From: Rhodanobacter sp. L36
GTDB taxonomy: Bacteria; Pseudomonadota; Gammaproteobacteria; Xanthomonadales; Rhodanobacteraceae
Length of the DNA stretch: 64,000 nt
Direction: 5' to 3'
Assembly: GCF_009765755.1 (NCBI RefSeq)
Contig: NZ_LMUV01000002.1
Location: 705,693 to 769,692 of the forward strand
Shown here: positions 9,474 to 19,908 of the stretch, one piece after another
Layout: each line of letters opens with the position of its first letter
Numbering within the stretch: position 1 is the first letter of the stretch
Program-made: the position numbers and the translations under genes
Notes under the pieces: model-generated
Seen by the model: the letters and a program-made list of their open reading frames with translations, nothing else
What the model was told of the DNA's origin: nothing
Databases searched by the model: none

Positions 9474-11201
9474 GTGTCCGTCAGCACCTATAGCCGTTCC
9501 GAACATCTGCGCGCCGTATGGCCGTGGCTTCCGTTGTGGATGCTGGTGGCGCTGCTGGCGATGTTTTCGCACGGTCCGATGCCGCTCTACTCCACCCGCA
9601 CGCTCGCCGTCGCGTGGGAAATGTGGAGCCACGGCCACTGGCTGGTGCCACACATCAACGGCCAGCCCTACAGCGAAAAAGCGCCACTGCTGTTCTGGCT
9701 GATCCAGGCCGGATGGTTCGTGTTCGGTGTCACCGATGTGTGGCCGCGCGTTCTCGAAGTGCTGATCGGCGGCGCGCAGCTGGTGCTCGTGTCGATGCTG
9801 GCGCGGCGCCTTTTTCCGTCTCGCCCATGGATGACCAAGGCGGCGCCGTGGATGCTGCTGGCGCTGGGCTACGCGTTCCTGTTCGGCCTGCAAGTGATGT
9901 ACGACGTGCTGCTGGCGGTGTTCGTGCTGGCCGCTCTGCTGTGTCTGACGCCAAAGTCGCGGCGCACGGAACCACGCTGGATTCTGTTCGGCATCTGCAT
10001 CGGCCTGGGCCTGCTGACCAAGGGCCCGGTGATGCTGCTGCACGTGGTGTTTCCATGGTTGCTCGGGCCGATGTGGAACGAGTGGGCGCGACAGCATCGC
10101 GCGCGCTGGTATGGCGCAGGTGTGCTGTCGATTCTGCTCGGCGGCGCGATGATGCTGGCGTGGGCTCTGCCCGCGGGCTTCGCCGGCGGCGACGAATATC
10201 GCCACCGACTTTTTTTCACGCAGACGGCCGGCCGCGTGGTCAATGGCCTGCCGCAAGTGAAGGATCTGCAAAGCCACGCGCGGCCGATCTGGTTCTACGT
10301 AATCGGCCTGCCGTTGCTGCTGTTTCCCTTCAGCGGCTGGCCGCGTGTCTGGGTCGCACTGGCCACATTGCGTCGGCCGCTGGAACCGGGCCTGCGATTC
10401 GCGTTGTGCTGGCTGGTGCCGAGTTTTGTGCTGTTTTCGCTGATCAGCGGCAAGCAGTGGTACTACCCGCTGCCCGAGTTCGGCGGCGCTGCTCTGCTGA
10501 TGGCTGGCGCCATCGCAATGCTGCGCGAACGTAGTTCGTGGTCGTCCGAAAGCGGATGGCTCGGAACATGGCCGCTGGGCATCGGCGGCATCGGCTTCGG
10601 CGTGTTTCTGTTTCTGCTGCCGATCCTGGTGAACGGCAATCACCTGCATGGCGAATGGTTCGATACGGCCGCGCCGTACAGCCGCTATTTCAGCATGGTG
10701 TTTCTGCTGCTGGGTTCGCTGCTGTTGCTTCGTGGTCGCGGCGAACTTCGCCGGCTGGCCTTCGCCGGCCTGATCGGCGCGCTCGCGCTCAACACGCTGT
10801 TCACGCTCACGCTATGGCAGCACTACGACTTGCGGCCGGCGGCGCAGTTGCTCGGCGCAGCCGAAGCAGCCAATCGGCCGATCGGCAACGTCGGTACTTA
10901 CGAAGGGCAATTCCATTTCGAAGGTCGCCTGACGCAACCGATCACCGAGCTGTTCAACGATCAGGCCGTGAAAGATTTCGCGCGCGCGCATCCCGATGGC
11001 GTGATCGTGGCGCATCCGGAAAAACTCGATGCCAACGACCTGCGCTACGCATTGCTGGTGCAGCCGTTTCGTTCGTCGTGGATCGTGGTGTGGCCGGCCG
11101 CATCGCTGGCGGATCTGAAAAACGGCCTCACGCCGCCTGATTTGCCGCAGCCTACCCAGGTCTATCCGACCAACGACTGGCGCTACCGCAGCCGGCCATG
11201 A
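9474..11201 (+). CDS. ArnT-like membrane glycosyltransferase lacking the usual acidic pair
   Basis: A 575-residue inner membrane protein with about 12 hydrophobic segments, starting at a GTG. The second motif is present (NGQPYSEKAPLLFWLIQAG), as is AWEMWSHGHWLVPHING, so the family (GT39/GT83, ArnT-like) is clear. The first periplasmic loop reads MPLYSTRTLAVAWEMW, where most relatives have an acidic DE pair just before the arginine; here neither residue is present. This could mean altered chemistry or loss of activity. The other ArnT-like gene in the window, at 548, keeps the pair. The stop overlaps the start of the next gene as ATGA. Function in lipid or lipopolysaccharide modification is inferred from family and context. 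Confidence 0.8.
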   Translation: MSVSTYSRSEHLRAVWPWLPLWMLVALLAMFSHGPMPLYSTRTLAVAWEMWSHGHWLVPHINGQPYSEKAPLLFWLIQAGWFVFGVTDVWPRVLEVLIGGAQLVLVSMLARRLFPSRPWMTKAAPWMLLALGYAFLFGLQVMYDVLLAVFVLAALLCLTPKSRRTEPRWILFGICIGLGLLTKGPVMLLHVVFPWLLGPMWNEWARQHRARWYGAGVLSILLGGAMMLAWALPAGFAGGDEYRHRLFFTQTAGRVVNGLPQVKDLQSHARPIWFYVIGLPLLLFPFSGWPRVWVALATLRRPLEPGLRFALCWLVPSFVLFSLISGKQWYYPLPEFGGAALLMAGAIAMLRERSSWSSESGWLGTWPLGIGGIGFGVFLFLLPILVNGNHLHGEWFDTAAPYSRYFSMVFLLLGSLLLLRGRGELRRLAFAGLIGALALNTLFTLTLWQHYDLRPAAQLLGAAEAANRPIGNVGTYEGQFHFEGRLTQPITELFNDQAVKDFARAHPDGVIVAHPEKLDANDLRYALLVQPFRSSWIVVWPAASLADLKNGLTPPDLPQPTQVYPTNDWRYRSRP

Positions 11202-11524
11202 ATGCCTCGCTGATCGTCAGCCTGCGCAGCCAGCGCGGTGGCCCGCGCGACGGCGCGTTGCTGCGTTTCTCGCTTGGAAATGCGCTGATCGCCGCTGGCG
11301 ACGGCGCAGCGGCGATCGACGAATTGCGGCGCGCACTGGTTTTCGATCCGGTCTATTCGGCAGCGTGGAAATTGCTTGGCAAGGCACTGCTGGATAGCGG
11401 CCAGATCGCGGACGCGATGGACGCGTGGCGTCGTGGCATCGCAGCTGCCGCACAACGCGGCGACAAGCAGGCCGAAAAGGAAATGACCGTGTTTCTGCGA
11501 CGGCTGGAGAAAACAGCGCCGTAG
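11198..11524 (+). CDS. Small tetratricopeptide-repeat protein
   Basis: A 108-residue protein with two TPR-like helical pairs: residues 20-53 (LLRFSLGNALIAAGDGAAAI to the DELRRALVFDP end) and residues 55-88 (SAAWKLLGKALLDSGQIADA onward). There is no signal peptide, so it should be cytoplasmic. TPR units bind other proteins; the partner is unknown. Its start overlaps the stop of the ArnT-like gene by four bases (ATGA), which suggests it is made with that protein. It converges on the LpxL-type gene. Confidence 0.75.
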   Translation: MNASLIVSLRSQRGGPRDGALLRFSLGNALIAAGDGAAAIDELRRALVFDPVYSAAWKLLGKALLDSGQIADAMDAWRRGIAAAAQRGDKQAEKEMTVFLRRLEKTAP

Positions 11525-11530
11525 CCGGCG

Positions 11531-12424
11531 CTAACCGTTTTCGCGATCGTACGGGCTAATCCGGTCGCTGGCCGAGTAGCGCTTGTACTGCCACTGATAC
11601 TGCGCGAACGCGAGTTCGACGCAATTCTGCACGCCGCGGTTGAGAGCTGCGCACGCCATCACGAGATCGGTATCGGCGATGCCCGTTGGCGCAGGAAGCA
11701 AGTGGACGCGATATCCCGCGCCGCGTGGCAACCGTTCGGCGAAGGCGAACAAAACCGTTGCGCCGGTGCGCACGGCGAGTCGCGGCAGCAGCACCATCGT
11801 CAACGCGTCGCGTCCGAAGAACGGTGCAAATTCACCCTCGCCGGCACGCGGCTTCTGGTCCGGCAAAATCCCGACCGTTCCGCCGGAAGCAAGCCGCTTG
11901 TACAGCGTGCGTACGCCCGCACCATCGGCGCGCACCTGCTCCGGTGCCAGCGCGCCGCGAACCTTGCGCAACAGGCCTTCGATCGCGGCGATCCGTGGTG
12001 GCCGGTAGAGAATCGCCATCGGCATTTTGCGGCACAGCCAGTAATTCAAGACTTCCCAGCAACCCAGGTGCGGCGCCGCGATGATTACGCCCTTGCCCGC
12101 CGCGAGCGCCGCATCCAGCAATGCCTCGCCCTGCACGTCGCGAATCAGCGCCAGCGATCGCTCGGCGCCTGCGCCCCAGACCTTGACGATTTCGGTAGCG
12201 GATTTGCCGCTTTCCTCCATGACTTTTCGCAACAGTGAAGACTGTGCCGCTTCGTCCAGTTCCGGCCTTGTGATACGTATGTTCACTGCCGTGTTCTGCG
12301 CGGTCCTGCCGCGGCGCCACAATACAAGCCGGCCAAGCGCAGCACCGAATGCATGCAACGCGCGCAAAGGCAGCAATGCCAGCAGGCGAAGAAGAAGATA
12401 GAGGACAACCATGTCGGCGCGCAT
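11531..12424 (-). CDS. Lipid A biosynthesis acyltransferase, LpxL/HtrB family
   Basis: A 297-residue enzyme that adds a secondary acyl chain to lipid A from acyl-ACP at the inner membrane. An N-terminal hydrophobic helix (MVVLYLLLRLLALLPLRAL) anchors it. H119 and E124 in PHLGCWEVLNY form the HX4E catalytic motif. ILPDQKPRAGEG and FFGRDALT are the next conserved blocks, and YQWQYKRY ends the family domain. LpxL, LpxM and LpxP cannot be separated safely from this view. It fits the envelope theme of the block. The start at 12424 has no obvious ribosome-binding site; an ATG four codons later is possible. Confidence 0.87.
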   Translation of the reverse strand: MRADMVVLYLLLRLLALLPLRALHAFGAALGRLVLWRRGRTAQNTAVNIRITRPELDEAAQSSLLRKVMEESGKSATEIVKVWGAGAERSLALIRDVQGEALLDAALAAGKGVIIAAPHLGCWEVLNYWLCRKMPMAILYRPPRIAAIEGLLRKVRGALAPEQVRADGAGVRTLYKRLASGGTVGILPDQKPRAGEGEFAPFFGRDALTMVLLPRLAVRTGATVLFAFAERLPRGAGYRVHLLPAPTGIADTDLVMACAALNRGVQNCVELAFAQYQWQYKRYSASDRISPYDRENG

Positions 12425-12535
12425 TCGCGCAGTTTACGGGAGCCGATGAACGAGCTGTCCGTGATCAGGCGTACGGCGCTTTCGCCGATGCAGCGACGGA
12501 CTTAAGCTGCATCGTCGTCCATCATGCGTACCGAC

Positions 12536-12976
12536 ATGATTGCCTTGATCCAGCGCGTACTTTCCGCCCGCGTCGATGTCGACGACGAAACCGTCGGCTC
12601 GATCGGCCCCGGCTTGCTGGCGCTCGTGGCGGTGCAACCGGACGACGGCGAAGCACAGACAAAACGCATGCTCGAACGCCTGCTCGGCTACCGCGTGTTC
12701 TCCGATGACACCGGCCGGATGAATCGCTCGCTCACCGACATCGGTGGCGGCCTGCTGCTGGTAAGTCAATTCACGCTGGCCGCGGATACGCATTCGGGCA
12801 TGCGCCCGAGCTTTACTACCGCCGGCACGCCCGAACACGGCCGGCACTGGTTCGATCGTCTGGTGGAACTTGCACGCATCGCGCATCCGGGGGTGGAAAC
12901 CGGGCGCTTCGGTGCCCATATGGTGGTGCAGCTGGTCAACGATGGACCCGTCACTTTCTGGCTCGACACCCGTTGA
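12536..12976 (+). CDS. dtd: D-aminoacyl-tRNA deacylase
   Basis: A 146-residue cytoplasmic enzyme that removes D-amino acids, and glycine, wrongly attached to tRNAs. The start MIALIQRV matches the usual family N-terminus, so I prefer the ATG at 12536 to the one at 12524. SQFTLAADT with the catalytic threonine region, GMRPSF and the C-terminal [11 protein letters not shown], the substrate cross-subunit loop, are all present, and the length matches other Dtd proteins. It stands alone on the plus strand between the LpxL-type gene and rpoD. Confidence 0.95.
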   Translation: MIALIQRVLSARVDVDDETVGSIGPGLLALVAVQPDDGEAQTKRMLERLLGYRVFSDDTGRMNRSLTDIGGGLLLVSQFTLAADTHSGMRPSFTTAGTPEHGRHWFDRLVELARIAHPGVETGRFGAHMVVQLVNDGPVTFWLDTR

Positions 12977-13083
12977 CTCATGCGAACACGGCCCTTCGGT
13001 GGCCGAGCCTGCAAGGCGCGCTGCAACGTCTTGCGCTGGCGTGATTTTTGCGTCTCTCCCCGAAACTTTTTCCACTTGAAATC

Positions 13084-13112
13084 TGGTCAAAAAAGCAGCA
13101 CATCGCTATAAT
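13084..13112 (+). promoter_or_regulatory. Sigma-70-type promoter of rpoD
   Basis: A perfect -10 box TATAAT at 13107-13112 is preceded, after a 17-base spacer, by TGGTCA at 13084-13089, which matches four of six bases of the -35 consensus. Transcription should start near 13119, giving a leader of about 26 bases before the rpoD ATG at 13145. This is the clearest promoter in the window. Confidence 0.75.
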
Positions 13113-13144
13113 GTCCGGTTCTTGAACCCCTCGGCGGTCGGTTA

Positions 13145-15019
<1,875 letters not shown>

Positions 15020-15037
15020 ATCGCGACAAGGCTGCAC

Positions 15038-15069
15038 AAGAAAACGCCCGCTTTCGCGGGCGTTTTCTT
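15038..15069 (+). terminator. Rho-independent terminator of rpoD, probably bidirectional
   Basis: A 14-bp perfect stem (15038-15051 pairs with 15056-15069; core CGCCCGC/GCGGGCG) with a TTTC loop and A/T-rich flanks on both sides. It ends rpoD on the plus strand. On the minus strand it lies 18 bases past the stop of the small histidine-rich gene and has a T-rich tail there too, so it can serve both. Confidence 0.9.
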
Positions 15070-15086
15070 TGGTCTAGTTCACCCGA

Positions 15087-15269
15087 TCAATGATGGATCG
15101 GGTGATGGACCACGTGCCGGCGATGATGCCGCGGCGGTGGTGGACGATGGTGGACGATCCGGTGGTGGACCGGATGATGCACCACCACGACGCGATGAAC
15201 CTGCGCCGATGTCGGTGCCGCGATCATCACGCCAAAAGCAATCAATCCCGCAATCAACAGTCGCTTCAT
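15087..15269 (-). CDS. Small exported histidine-rich protein
   Basis: A 60-residue protein. Residues 1-22 form a clear signal peptide (MKRLLIAGLIAFGVMIAAPT then SA before QVH). The mature part, about 38 residues, contains 14 histidines in HH pairs, with arginine, valine and a run of four prolines (HHRPPPPRHHRRH). AAAGGAGAGG lies at a good distance before the ATG. Histidine pairs suggest binding of Zn, Ni or Cu in the periplasm, but this is an inference from composition; I do not recognise a family. It is convergent with rpoD and divergent from the tRNA. Confidence 0.7.
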   Translation of the reverse strand: MKRLLIAGLIAFGVMIAAPTSAQVHRVVVVHHPVHHRIVHHRPPPPRHHRRHVVHHPIHH

Positions 15270-15353
15270 GCCGCCTCTCCTTTCGTGGGCCGAGCTGCAG
15301 CATGCGCCCAACAATGTGAAAAAACCCCCATCGTCGTTTCCGCGACCATTCGC

Positions 15354-15359
15354 TACACT
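15354..15359 (+). promoter_or_regulatory. Possible -10 box of the tRNA gene
   Basis: TACACT, matching four of six bases of the consensus, lies 13 bases before the first base of the tRNA. The G/C-rich stretch after it resembles the discriminator of stable RNA promoters. No good -35 box is visible, so the call is weak. Confidence 0.4.
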
Positions 15360-15372
15360 TGCCGGCCGTAAA

Positions 15373-15448
15373 GGGCCTATAGCTCAATGGTTAGAGCAGA
15401 GGACTCATAATCCTTTGGTTCGAGGTTCGAGTCCTCGTGGGCCCACCA
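15373..15448 (+). tRNA. tRNA with anticodon CAU, probably tRNA-Ile2
   Basis: A 76-nt tRNA with encoded CCA. The acceptor stem GGGCCTA (15373-15379) pairs with TGGGCCC (15438-15444), followed by ACCA. The D-arm is AGCTCAATGGTTAGAGC, the anticodon CAT is at 15406-15408 within CTCATAA, and the T-stem CGAGG/CCTCG encloses TTCGAGT. CAU can belong to elongator Met or to Ile2, in which C34 is changed to lysidine by TilS to read AUA. The anticodon stem and the position after rpoD resemble E. coli ileX, which lies near rpoD and mug, so I favour Ile2. Automatic tools may call it tRNA-Met. Confidence 0.93.
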
Positions 15449-16056
15449 TACACAGCGCCATTTCGGACGATCTACGCCGATGCGCACCCAGGGTTCCGCC
15501 ACGCGATTTCTTCAGGCAACGCATGGCAGACGGTCAGCAGATGACTGTTTGATGTAAGTCGCGAACGCTGCGATGGACTGCGTCGAACGTCGGCAGCAGG
15601 TGATCACAGTCCGCGTCATGGAAACCGTACAGATTAATCCAGCCGTTCACCCGCGCAGCTCGCCTGAGCGTGCTGCCGAAGCTTCCGCGGCAGTTCAACG
15701 ATCCGGACGAAGCTGCCACGCGCGCCGCGTCGATTGCCAGCCAATGCGTCGGCGTCATCGCCTGTCTGGCAGCCTGTGCTGCTGCGCTTTCCAGCCGCCG
15801 GTAGCGATCAGGGGTTTCTGATCCTCATCAATGCCTTCGTCTACGGCGGCCCCCGTCTATCACGGCTGCTGTTCGGCGAGTCATCAACGCTCCAGTCGTT
15901 GGACGACGATCGGCAGATGGCATTCGTGCGTTCGCACTGTCCACACCACGTCCATCGCTGCGTGTATCCCATGCGATGGTTACTCCATCGCATCTCGACC
16001 GGTCGTTCACTACCCGGAAGATAGGTTGCGCCTGTCGAATCACGCCGGGCTCCGAA
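15449..16056. other. Stretch without a supported gene, downstream of the tRNA
   Basis: About 600 bases follow the tRNA with no open frame that has a good start, family-like sequence or consistent codon pattern. Short frames exist on both strands (for example the minus strand at 15534-15758) but none is convincing. Such a stretch next to a tRNA 3' end can be the decayed remains of an integrated element, but I see no repeat of the tRNA end and no integrase. Confidence 0.5.
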
Positions 16057-16284
16057 GTGAAATTGATCGAGATACCTTTCCGACCTGATGCAACTCGCGG
16101 CTGGACGGTTCCCGTTCCTGGCGATGGCGAGAAGCGCTTCGGATCACGTGAACAGGCGCTCGCGTTCGCGGTGAATCTTGCAAAAGTGCAACGCACCAAG
16201 GCCGTCGACGAGAGCTATCTCTGTGTCGAAGGAGCCGATGGTCAGTGGCGGCTGTTTACGGCTGATCTGCTCCCCGTGAAATAG
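16057..16284 (+). CDS. Small hypothetical protein, DUF2188-like
   Basis: A possible 75-residue protein starting at GTG (VKLIEIPFRP). It contains GWTVPVPGDGEKRFGSREQA, then a helix and a final strand pattern (GQWRLFTADLLP), resembling the small DUF2188 beta-alpha-beta proteins that are common but have no known function. An in-frame ATG at 15976 would give 102 residues, but the added part looks non-coding. There is no clear ribosome-binding site. No membrane segment or signal peptide is seen. The next gene starts 222 bases downstream on the same strand. Confidence 0.5.
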   Translation: MKLIEIPFRPDATRGWTVPVPGDGEKRFGSREQALAFAVNLAKVQRTKAVDESYLCVEGADGQWRLFTADLLPVK

Positions 16285-16506
16285 AATTTTTCGCGCAACG
16301 CGGCGACCAGCGTCGCTCGGACATCGGTGCCCGCGGAGCTGCGACTCGACACCGAAGCGGGTAACTCGGCCGAAAAGAATCTTGGTTTTTTCCGCAGGAT
16401 TTTTCGCCTTGAAACAATGCGGCCGTCGACTCGGCAAACACAAAACCATCGCAGGCGGTTGACGTAATATGCGCCGGTTGGCCCGAGGCGGGCCGGGGAT
16501 TTCACG

Positions 16507-19500
16507 ATGCAAGATTCGCAAGGCGTCGACCCGCTGGCATTTCTAGGGCCCGCTGTCGGGATGAGCGCACTCATCCGCGCGTTTGACTGGTCCTTGACGC
16601 CTTTGGGCGATATCTCGAGGTGGTCGCCACAGCTGAGGTTCACGACGTCGTTGATCCTGAGATCGGATGTCCCGATGACGCTGCTCTGGGGCGTGACCGG
16701 GGTCATGATCTACAACGACGCCTATCAGGATTTCGCCGGCGGCCGTCACCCGGCATTGCTCGGTTCGAATGTCCTCGAAGGATGGCCCGAAGTCGCCGAC
16801 TTCAACGCGCATGTGCTCAGCGAAGGTCTGGCCGGCCGCACGCTCAACTACGATGACAAACCGCTCGTGCTGATGCGCAAGGGCGAGCCGGAGGACGTCT
16901 GGCTGACGCTCGACTACAGCCCGCTCGTCGACGATTCCGGCACGCCGGTGGGCGTGCTCGCGATCGTCAAGGAAACCACTACGAAAGTGCTTGCCGAGGA
17001 GACCCTGAAACTGGCGCAGGAAATCGGTGGCGTCGGAACGTTCGAGTGGTTTCCCGAAACAGGTCGCATGGAAGTGTCGGCTCAATACCGCCGAATCTGG
17101 GATTTGCCGCCGGATGTGGAGGTGACCGATTCCCTGCTGGTCGACCTGGTTCATCCGGACGATCGCAGGCTGCTCGGGCCGGGGCGCCTGGACGCGGCCA
17201 ATCCGATCCGGTATTCCGAATTCCGGCGGGTCGATCCGAAAACCGGCGCGATCAAATGGATCGCGCGACGCGGCGAGCCTTTCCTGAAAGGTGTGACGCA
17301 GCAGCGACGCTACATCGGCATCGCGATGGATATCACCGAGCGAAAGGAAGCCGAAGAGGCCACGGCACGCAGCGAGTTTCGCTGGCGCGAATTGTTCGAG
17401 CGCATGCAGGAAGGCTTTTTTGTCGCGAGCGCCATTCGCGACGACTCGGGGAAAATGGTCGATTTCATGATCCTGGAAATCAACCCGGCATTCGGCGTGC
17501 AGACGGGGCTGGATGCCGCCAACTCGGTGGGCCATTCCATTCGCGAACTGGTGCCCTCGATCGACGACGTGACGATCGCGACGTATGCGGAAGTGCTGGC
17601 CACCGGCATTCCCAGGCAATTCGAAATCCACACGCCGGGCCTCGGAAATCGCTGGTTCGAAGCGCGCGCGCGACGCATGGACGCAGAACGTTTCGCCGTG
17701 CTGTTCGTCGAGATCTCGGCGCGGAAAAGATCCGAGGAAAACCTGCGCCAGAGCGAGGAGCGCTTTCGCCAGCTGGCGCAGTCGATGCCTAACCAGATCT
17801 GGACCGCGGACCGGGAAGGAAGGCTCAACTGGTTCAATGATCGCGTCTACGACTACTTCGGCACGCAGCCGGGATCGCTCGATGGCGACGGCTGGACCGC
17901 CATGCTGCATCCGGACGATATCGGCCGCGCTCTCTCGGAATGGGAGAAATCCCTCGTCAGCCGTCAGCCATACAACACCGAATTCCGCTTGCGTCGCCAC
18001 GACGGCAGCTACCGCTGGTACAGCGTTCGCGCCGTGCCCATTTTCCATGCCGATGGAAGCATCGAGCGTTGGGTCGGCAACAACGCGGATATCGAAGACC
18101 AGAAAGCAGTGGAGGCGGCCATGTCCGATTTGGCCGTGCAGTTGGAACGGCGCGTCGAGGAACGCACGGCGGACCTGGTCAGGACACAGGAAGCCCTTCG
18201 CCAGAGTCAGAAGATGGAAGCCATCGGCAATCTGACCGGCGGCGTGGCGCACGATTTCAACAACCTGCTTCAAGTCATCAGCGGCAATCTCCAGCTGGTC
18301 GCCGACGACATCGCGGACAACGAGCGCGCATCGCGTCGGGTCAACAACGCGATGGCCGGTGTCGCGCGTGGCTCAAAGCTCGCCTCGCAGCTGCTCGCTT
18401 TCGGTCGGCGTCAGCCGCTGGCTCCGCGCGCGGTCAATCCTGCGCGGCTGCTTCGCAGCATGGACGATCTCCTGCGCCGATCACTGGGTGAGGAAATCGA
18501 ACTGGAGACGGTGATCTCCGGTGGCTTGTGGAACACCTTCATCGACGCGGGCAATCTGGAAAACGCCCTGCTCAACCTGGCCATCAACGCGCGCGATGCG
18601 ATGAATGGCAAAGGTCGGCTCACCATCGAAGCCGGTAACGCCTGGCTCGACGAAGCGTACGTGCAGAATCATCTGGATGCCAAAGCCGGCCAGTACGTGC
18701 TGGTCGCCGTGACCGACACCGGTTGCGGCATGGACGCATCGCTGCTCGAAAAAGTATTCGAACCGTTCTACACGACCAAGGCCGAAGGACGCGGAAGCGG
18801 CCTCGGCTTGTCGATGGTTCATGGCTTCGTGAAGCAGTCCGAAGGCCACATCAAGATTTACAGCGAGCCCGGTCACGGCACCACGGTGAAGCTCTACCTG
18901 CCACGGTCAACCAAGTCCGAAGAAGTGATCGTCAGCGGCGCCACCGGTCCGGTCGAAGGTGGCAGCGAAACCATCCTGGTTGCGGAAGACGACGACGCCG
19001 TGCGCGAAACCGTCGTCGCGCTGCTGGGCAATCTCGGCTATCGCGTGCTGCAGTCGCGCGATGGGCGCCAGGCACTTGCGGTGATCGAGAGCGGCGCGAG
19101 TGTCGATCTCCTGTTCACCGATGTCGTGATGCCCGGCGACCTGCGCAGCCCCGATCTCGCAAGGCTGGCGCGCAAGCAGTTGCCCGAACTGGCCGTGCTC
19201 TTCACATCCGGCTACACGCAGAACGCGATCGTTCACGGTGGACGGCTGGACGAAGGCGTCGACCTGCTGAGCAAGCCCTACACCAGCGAAACCATGGCGC
19301 GAAAAGTCCGCTCCGTTCTGGCCGCTCAGGCGCAACGCAACGCAGCCGCCCGGTTGGACGCGGTGCCGATTCTTGGCGGTCTTTCGTCAACGATCTCTGC
19401 CGATGCGAAAACGGTACGGCCGCTTCGTGTCCTGCTATGCGAAGACGACGACCTGATCCGGATCGCCACCCACGAAATGCTGGAGGCGAAAGGGTTCCAT

Positions 19501-19767
19501 GTCGTCGGCACGCCGCGCGCATCCGTCGCCGAAAAACATTTCCGCACCGACAGTTTCGATGTACTGGTGACCGACATCACCCTTCCGGATATTTCCGGCA
19601 TCGAACTGGCGAAACGGCTTTGGCAAATCGTTCCCGATCTCCCTGTCGTGTTTTCAACCGGGCAACTCAGCGACGAGGCGATTCCCTTGGAAGGAAAGGT
19701 AGGCACGCTGCTCAAGCCCTACGGCGCAGCCGAACTGATGGGCGAAATCAGGCGGCTGACGTCGTAG
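16507..19767 (+). CDS. Soluble hybrid sensor histidine kinase with PAS domains and two receiver domains
   Basis: A 1086-residue cytoplasmic signalling protein with no membrane segment. The order is: PAS-like domain (about 20-160), PAS (165-285, ending DITERKEAEE), PAS-like (290-415), PAS (415-540), dimerisation domain with phospho-acceptor H582 in GGVAHDFNNLLQVISGN, ATPase domain (about 690-805; NLAINARDAM, DTGCGM, GSGLGLSMVHGF), a receiver domain with phospho-acceptor D872 in LLFTDVVMPGD, and a second one with D1023 in VLVTDITLPD. The HDFNN form of the H-box marks a common family of PAS kinases. The signal is unknown and no response regulator with an output domain lies nearby. Four sensor units and two receivers suggest a phosphorelay. 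Confidence 0.93.
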   Translation: MQDSQGVDPLAFLGPAVGMSALIRAFDWSLTPLGDISRWSPQLRFTTSLILRSDVPMTLLWGVTGVMIYNDAYQDFAGGRHPALLGSNVLEGWPEVADFNAHVLSEGLAGRTLNYDDKPLVLMRKGEPEDVWLTLDYSPLVDDSGTPVGVLAIVKETTTKVLAEETLKLAQEIGGVGTFEWFPETGRMEVSAQYRRIWDLPPDVEVTDSLLVDLVHPDDRRLLGPGRLDAANPIRYSEFRRVDPKTGAIKWIARRGEPFLKGVTQQRRYIGIAMDITERKEAEEATARSEFRWRELFERMQEGFFVASAIRDDSGKMVDFMILEINPAFGVQTGLDAANSVGHSIRELVPSIDDVTIATYAEVLATGIPRQFEIHTPGLGNRWFEARARRMDAERFAVLFVEISARKRSEENLRQSEERFRQLAQSMPNQIWTADREGRLNWFNDRVYDYFGTQPGSLDGDGWTAMLHPDDIGRALSEWEKSLVSRQPYNTEFRLRRHDGSYRWYSVRAVPIFHADGSIERWVGNNADIEDQKAVEAAMSDLAVQLERRVEERTADLVRTQEALRQSQKMEAIGNLTGGVAHDFNNLLQVISGNLQLVADDIADNERASRRVNNAMAGVARGSKLASQLLAFGRRQPLAPRAVNPARLLRSMDDLLRRSLGEEIELETVISGGLWNTFIDAGNLENALLNLAINARDAMNGKGRLTIEAGNAWLDEAYVQNHLDAKAGQYVLVAVTDTGCGMDASLLEKVFEPFYTTKAEGRGSGLGLSMVHGFVKQSEGHIKIYSEPGHGTTVKLYLPRSTKSEEVIVSGATGPVEGGSETILVAEDDDAVRETVVALLGNLGYRVLQSRDGRQALAVIESGASVDLLFTDVVMPGDLRSPDLARLARKQLPELAVLFTSGYTQNAIVHGGRLDEGVDLLSKPYTSETMARKVRSVLAAQAQRNAAARLDAVPILGGLSSTISADAKTVRPLRVLLCEDDDLIRIATHEMLEAKGFHVVGTPRASVAEKHFRTDSFDVLVTDITLPDISGIELAKRLWQIVPDLPVVFSTGQLSDEAIPLEGKVGTLLKPYGAAELMGEIRRLTS

Positions 19768-19780
19768 CGGATTGAACCGC

Positions 19781-19801
19781 GGCGCGCTTCAGGCGCCTTT
19801 T
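19781..19801 (+). terminator. Possible terminator after the histidine kinase gene
   Basis: GGCGC (19781-19785) pairs with GCGCC (19793-19797) around a seven-base loop and is followed by TTTT. The stem is short, so termination may be partial. Confidence 0.45.
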
Positions 19802-19908
19802 GTCGCTCAACACAAAATCTATCTTTTGAACCTGTCGCCGCGACTCGATTCGCGCGAATTCATGCCGCACACTGGCGCTCATGACAAGGACGCAGACCGA
19901 CCAGTCCC

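Noticed and set aside
15534-15758. Short minus-strand frame after the tRNA (74 codons)
   Set aside because: There is no ribosome-binding sequence, no conserved pattern and no partner gene; it may be chance.
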